The notes under the pieces: model-generated
What the model was told of the DNA's origin: nothing
Seen by the model: the letters and a program-made list of their open reading frames with translations, nothing else
The model's database searches: none
NCBI GenBank assembly: GCA_024401225.1
Contig: JAKSLM010000022.1
Coordinates: 1 to 42,576, forward strand
Source: Bacteroidaceae bacterium
Lineage (GTDB): Bacteria; Bacteroidota; Bacteroidia; Bacteroidales; Bacteroidaceae
Length of the DNA: 42,576 bases
Reading direction: 5' to 3'
Program-made: the position numbers and the translations under genes
Part shown: positions 39,305-42,576 of the stretch, one piece after another
Numbering within the stretch: position 1 is the first letter of the stretch
How the letters are laid out: every line of letters begins with the position of its first letter

Positions 39305-40252
39305 TTATGAGTTGGCCCAGCTTACTCGCTGCTGATCGCCTACTATCTCCTGTACCTTCTTCACGAGTTCCCAGTCAGGTTCCTCGTTGGCCCAGTCGAT
39401 GTTGCGCTTCACGTTCTCAGGATTGGCAGACGAGAAGAGGGTGCCGGCAATGCGAGGATTGCTTACCGAATACTGTATGGCAAGCTTCTCGATAGGGTAG
39501 CCCTGCTCGTAGCAGTACTGTGCAGCCTTGGCGCATGCCTCCACCAGCGGCTTTGGTGCAGGATGCCAGTCAGGCACGCCTCGCTTAGTGAGCAGTCCCA
39601 TCGATAGAGGCGAAGCATTGATCACTCCTATGCCCTTGCTCTCGAAGTAGTCGAGATAGTCGGTGAGCTTATCGTCGTTCAGACAGTAGTGGCAGAAGTT
39701 CAGTATGCTCTCCACCGTGCCCTCCTCCGAGTGGTCTATTACCCACTTGAGGTTCTCGAGCTGCAGGTCCGTGATGCCCACATGGCCCACGATGCCCTTC
39801 TTCTTCAGTTCCACGAGTGCTGGCAGAGTCTCGTCCACCACCTTCTGGAGTCCTCCTGGCAGGGCAGCCTGAAACTCGATGTCATGTACATTGATGATGT
39901 CTATGTAATCGATGTTCAGTCGTTCCAGGCTCTCGTACACACTTTCCGTAGCTCGCTTTCCGCTGTAGTCCCAGGTGTTCACTCCGTCCTTGCCGTATCT
40001 GCCCACCTTTGTGCTGAGGTAATACTTGTCGCGAGGTATGATCTTGAGCGCCTTGCCCAGCACAGTCTCAGCCTTGTAGTGTCCATAGTATGGACTCACG
40101 TCGATAAAGTTTATGCCGCCTTCAATGGCAGTTTCCACCGCCTTGATGCATTCTGCCTCCTTCGTTTCGTGAAACACGCTGCCGAGCGATGAAGCTCCGA
40201 AAGCAAGGTTTGAGATCTTCAAACCAGTATTTCCTATTTCCGTATATCTCAT
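39305..40252 (-). CDS. Aldo/keto reductase, probable L-galactose (L-fucose) dehydrogenase
   Basis: A 315-residue aldo/keto reductase barrel. The catalytic tyrosine/aspartate region is FIDVSPYYGHYKAETVLGKAL. Long stretches resemble plant L-galactose dehydrogenase: SVYESLERLNIDYIDIINVH, LNFCHYCLNDDKLTDYL, and INASPLSMGLLTKRGVPDWH. It would oxidise L-galactose, or the related 6-deoxy sugar L-fucose, at C1 to the lactone with NAD(P). It heads a three-gene operon with a promoter box 43 bases upstream and a palindromic repeat cluster further up. Confidence 0.87.
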   Translation of the reverse strand: MRYTEIGNTGLKISNLAFGASSLGSVFHETKEAECIKAVETAIEGGINFIDVSPYYGHYKAETVLGKALKIIPRDKYYLSTKVGRYGKDGVNTWDYSGKRATESVYESLERLNIDYIDIINVHDIEFQAALPGGLQKVVDETLPALVELKKKGIVGHVGITDLQLENLKWVIDHSEEGTVESILNFCHYCLNDDKLTDYLDYFESKGIGVINASPLSMGLLTKRGVPDWHPAPKPLVEACAKAAQYCYEQGYPIEKLAIQYSVSNPRIAGTLFSSANPENVKRNIDWANEEPDWELVKKVQEIVGDQQRVSWANS

Positions 40253-40294
40253 GCCTTTTCTTATTATTATGTCACATGTATTCTAAATCGAGTG

Positions 40295-40302
40295 CAAAGT
40301 TA
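40295..40302 (-). promoter_or_regulatory. -7 promoter box (TAACTTTG) of the L-galactose operon
   Basis: TAACTTTGC on the minus strand sits 43 bases before the aldo/keto reductase ATG. Confidence 0.65.
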
Positions 40303-40411
40303 TGCACAATTAGCAACAAACAGTTGGATTATTTTCCAAAGGAATAGGACACATTTATTCAACTGCCATCACCGCTATATTGTAGAAAAGATATGGATGA
40401 CTCAATTATTA

Positions 40412-40467
40412 TCCTTGCAAGGACTTTATCATTTCCTTGCAAGGAGTTGCCCGATTCCTTGCAAGGA
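40412..40467. repeat. Three TCCTTGCAAGGA palindromes at exact 22-bp spacing
   Basis: The perfect 12-bp palindrome TCCTTGCAAGGA occurs at 40412-40423, 40434-40445 and 40456-40467, each start 22 bp from the next, so all three face the same side of the helix. The second and third units also share the following GTTG. They lie 110-165 bp upstream of the operon's -7 box and 60 bp past the acetyltransferase stop. Either an operator for a dimeric regulator or a small intergenic repeat family. Confidence 0.75.
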
Positions 40468-40527
40468 GTTGGACTACTTCTTACTATAAAGAAATAAGTA
40501 AATAAAGGAGCAATCGGGGACACCTGA

Positions 40528-41124
40528 TTATACGTTCTTTATGAATTTGGCAGGAACACCTCCTACCATGGTTCTTGGAGCAACATCCTGTGTCACAACG
40601 GCTCCCGCTGCCACCACGGCACCATCGCCTATGGTCACACCTGCCGTCAGTATGGCTCCTGCACCTATCCAGCAACCATTGCCAATCGTGACTGGCAAGG
40701 CACGTGTGCGACAGAAATATTCCTGGCTGCCGGGATTCCAATTGGGTGTCAGGCGCTCATCGAGCGAGATGGGATGCGTAGAGGTGTTGATCTGCACACC
40801 TGGAGCAATGAGCACATTGTTGCCGATGACAATCTTGTTGCTATCCACGAAGAGGCAACGGTGGTTTATACTCACATTGTTGCCTATGTGGATGTTGTCG
40901 CCGAAGTCGCAGATAAAGTCGGTGCCGATGGATACGTTAGTACCAACACTTCCAAGCAACTCGCCAAGCATCTGCTTTCGTTCACTTCGTCTTGCATACG
41001 GAATGGAATTGTATCGCTCGCACCATTCCGCAGCTTTGGCTTTCCGTTCTATGAAGATGGGGGCATGACAATCATAGAGTTCGCCATGCATGCATTTCTC
41101 AAGTTCTTCCTTGCCGTAATTCAT
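40528..41124 (-). CDS. Maltose/galactoside O-acetyltransferase-type hexapeptide protein
   Basis: A 198-residue left-handed beta-helix acetyltransferase of the LacA/Maa/NodL group. The N-terminal Mac domain covers residues ~1-60. Hexapeptide repeats run from ~70 (VSIGTDFICDFGDNIHIGNN). The catalytic histidine is probably in NTSTHPIS, and the end PAKFI is typical. It transfers acetyl from acetyl-CoA to a sugar hydroxyl. It starts 7 bases after the short-chain dehydrogenase stop, so the two form an operon. The physiological acceptor is unknown. Confidence 0.92.
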   Translation of the reverse strand: MNYGKEELEKCMHGELYDCHAPIFIERKAKAAEWCERYNSIPYARRSERKQMLGELLGSVGTNVSIGTDFICDFGDNIHIGNNVSINHRCLFVDSNKIVIGNNVLIAPGVQINTSTHPISLDERLTPNWNPGSQEYFCRTRALPVTIGNGCWIGAGAILTAGVTIGDGAVVAAGAVVTQDVAPRTMVGGVPAKFIKNV

Positions 41125-41131
41125 ATAATGA

Positions 41132-41839
41132 TTAATCCTCTTTTACGATAGGATATAGTTCTATGAATTCGCCATTGTGGTTGTTGCCATCGTTGATGAG
41201 TTCTGCCATTTTCAGACCCACAGTATTTATGTCGTGGAATCCTGGCAATGCCATGTTGCCGTTGAGGTCGGTAGTCGTAGGTCCTGGATGAACGCTGAAT
41301 ATCTCTACAGGGACATTGTTCTGGGTGAACTCCAATGCCATAATGCCCATCATGGCATTCTGGGCAGCTTTGCTTGCCACGTATGCCAATGGATGCCAAT
41401 ATGGATTTGCTTCTGATGGAACTGTAATGTTCACGATGCGTCCCTCATTCTTCTGTATGAGCGGAAAGAGTGCCTTGGTCAATGCAAATGTGCCGATGAA
41501 ATTAACGTCAATGGTCTCCTTGATGTGCTTCATGTCTGTAGCATAACTTGCCTGACTCATGTCGCCTGGAATACCAGCATTGTTGATGAGCATGGTAAGT
41601 TCAGGATATTCAGCAGTAATGGTAGCAGCAGCCTTTTCGATGCTATCGAGGTCTGCAAGTTCTACGTTTACCCAACCTGCAACGTCGATGCCAAGGTCTT
41701 TCATTTCCTTGATTGCCTTTTCCGCACGTTCTTCATTGCGTGCTCCGAGTACGATACTCCATCCCGAAAGTCCAAGATGCTTTGCTATGCCATAACCAAT
41801 ACCTTTGTTGGCACCTGTGATAAATACTGTCTTTTTCAT
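41132..41839 (-). CDS. Short-chain dehydrogenase/reductase
   Basis: A 235-residue classical SDR: cofactor motif TGANKGIG (residues 8-15), NNAG, an active-site serine region changed to NITVPS, and YVASK (Tyr-x-x-x-Lys). The start at 41839 (MKKTVFITG) is used; MTMKK at 41845 is equally possible. An upstream in-frame extension starts only ~10 bases after the predicted transcription start and has no homology. Substrate is unknown; carbonyl reductase-like proteins of this type reduce small ketones or aldehydes. Confidence 0.9.
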   Translation of the reverse strand: MKKTVFITGANKGIGYGIAKHLGLSGWSIVLGARNEERAEKAIKEMKDLGIDVAGWVNVELADLDSIEKAAATITAEYPELTMLINNAGIPGDMSQASYATDMKHIKETIDVNFIGTFALTKALFPLIQKNEGRIVNITVPSEANPYWHPLAYVASKAAQNAMMGIMALEFTQNNVPVEIFSVHPGPTTTDLNGNMALPGFHDINTVGLKMAELINDGNNHNGEFIELYPIVKED

Positions 41840-41919
41840 TGTCATGTATATTTTATGGATTTTTGAAACAGTTTGTTCTCTTCGGTCGAATGCCCTATGC
41901 ATGAAGCAAGTTCATGGTA

Positions 41920-41927
41920 CAAAGTTA
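41920..41927 (-). promoter_or_regulatory. -7 promoter box (TAACTTTG) of the SDR-acetyltransferase unit
   Basis: TAACTTTG on the minus strand followed by T lies about 80 bases before the SDR start. Confidence 0.6.
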
Positions 41928-41953
41928 CATATTTGACTACAAAAATCACAAAA

Positions 41954-41980
41954 TACTAATAAAAAAACGTGTGATTAGTA
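41954..41980. repeat. Inverted repeat TACTAAT...ATTAGTA
   Basis: A 7-bp inverted repeat with a 13-base centre in the 365-base gap between the SDR and the antitoxin gene. It could be a regulator site for either promoter. The remaining gap holds the two promoter boxes and nothing else I can identify. Confidence 0.35.
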
Positions 41981-42021
41981 TAAATCAATGCTTTTCATGT
42001 TGAATTTCCGAGAAATTTTAG

Positions 42022-42029
42022 TAATTTTG
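42022..42029 (+). promoter_or_regulatory. -7 promoter box (TAATTTTG) upstream of the toxin-antitoxin pair
   Basis: TAATTTTGC matches TAnnTTTG, 176 bases before the antitoxin ATG, implying a long leader. A closer promoter cannot be excluded. Confidence 0.5.
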
Positions 42030-42204
42030 CACACACGTTAATTGCGATTTAATGTCAATACAACGAATGAAATAACGTAAAGTCAAACGATTAAATTTAT
42101 ATAACTCGTCTTGCTACCGACATCGGCTTTGCAGAATCAAAGGCGGGAGAAACAACATAGAAGGAATAGAAATCGTTACGTACAACATATAATGTGCATT
42201 CACT

Positions 42205-42501
42205 ATGGCAAAAAAGAAATACGAAATACCCGAAGATGATGTCATGATGGCGGCAGAACCAGCAACGGAGTATGTAGGCGCATTAGCTGCGCCTATTCCC
42301 ACGCAGATTACGGTTAATATTGAAGATGTTTCGATGCTCAAGGATATAAAGCGAGCCATCAGCATGATACGTGGCGTTGTGAGCGTTGAAAAGAGTTCGG
42401 CAATGAAATCGTATGAACGTTCCCGTGCCGATGTGAAAGCAGGAAGAGTAGTGAAGTTTGAGAGTCTTGATGACCTCAAAGCTTATTATGACAATCTATG
42501 A
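42205..42501 (+). CDS. Type II antitoxin (RelB/DinJ-like)
   Basis: A 98-residue protein preceding a YafQ/RelE-like toxin with an ATGA overlap. The middle (QITVNIEDVSMLKDIKRAIS) can form a strand followed by helices. The C-terminus (KSYERSRADVKAGRVVKFESLDDLKAYYDNL) is the acidic, toxin-binding tail common in RelB-type antitoxins. It would neutralise the toxin and repress the operon. Family assignment rests mainly on context and tail pattern. Confidence 0.7.
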   Translation: MAKKKYEIPEDDVMMAAEPATEYVGALAAPIPTQITVNIEDVSMLKDIKRAISMIRGVVSVEKSSAMKSYERSRADVKAGRVVKFESLDDLKAYYDNL

Positions 42502-42576
42502 AGTACACGTTGGTTGCTTCCAAGAATTTCTTACGCGATTTGAAAACGTGCAAGAAACGTGGTTATGACATTAATA
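42498..42576 (+). CDS. YafQ/RelE-family mRNA interferase toxin (3'-truncated by window)
   Basis: The ATG at 42498 overlaps the antitoxin stop. The 26 visible residues, beginning MKYTLVASKNFLRDLKTCKK and continuing RGYDIN, match the N-terminus of YafQ-type RelE superfamily toxins, which cleave mRNA at the ribosome. Catalytic residues lie beyond the window. Near a replication/partition locus it may act as a maintenance module. Confidence 0.8.
   Translation, partial: MKYTLVASKNFLRDLKTCKKRGYDIN

Overview
The window looks like a Bacteroidota genome, most likely Prevotella or a close relative. Evidence: promoters repeatedly carry the Bacteroidota -7 box TAnnTTTG close upstream of start codons; Shine-Dalgarno sequences are weak or absent; many secreted glycoside hydrolases are present; and gene families such as the biotin-dependent carboxytransferase with the YRDMWQSSGK motif, DUF1593, DUF418 and a rubredoxin-first rubrerythrin are typical of this phylum.

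Layout. 1-5.3 kb (plus strand): the end of a GH43 glycosidase, a wrecked DUF418 membrane gene, an aquaglyceroporin, a COG0523 metal GTPase and a secreted DUF1593 protein, closed by a strong hairpin. 5.3-10 kb (minus strand): a carboxytransferase under a cobalamin riboswitch, an AspT/YidE-type transporter and a LysR regulator. 10-11 kb holds no large gene but is organised: a 54-codon membrane ORF divergent from lysR, and a second cobalamin riboswitch whose only visible downstream ORF is a 33-codon membrane peptide; the two short units converge on one terminator. 11.2-21.4 kb: GH29, GH3, three alpha/beta hydrolases, a P-loop NTPase and an iron alcohol dehydrogenase, with no SusC/SusD pair. 21.4-28.2 kb: housekeeping and stress genes (EamA, DUF1294, half a VOC protein, Dabb, rubrerythrin, AlaX-like editing protein, YjbQ, Y-family polymerase with YolD, Gate-domain membrane protein).

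28.2-37 kb is the backbone of a separate replicon: ParA, a small ribbon-helix-helix-like partner, a centromere-like array of TMGCA boxes on a 16/8-bp lattice, an origin with fifteen 17-bp iterons, a Rep_3-type initiator and an HU protein. An AraC/GH31/mutarotase sugar locus lies between the partition and replication halves. As the flanks carry ordinary metabolic genes, the simplest reading is the origin region of a secondary chromosome (chromid) or megaplasmid; some Prevotella species have two chromosomes.

37-42.6 kb: a three-gene operon matching the L-galactose to D-tagaturonate pathway known from Bacteroides, with three 22-bp-spaced palindromes upstream, a short-chain dehydrogenase/acetyltransferase pair, and a RelB/YafQ-like toxin-antitoxin pair cut by the window end. 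GH29, GH31, the mutarotase and the L-galactose operon could together release and use deoxy- and L-sugars; that link is inference.
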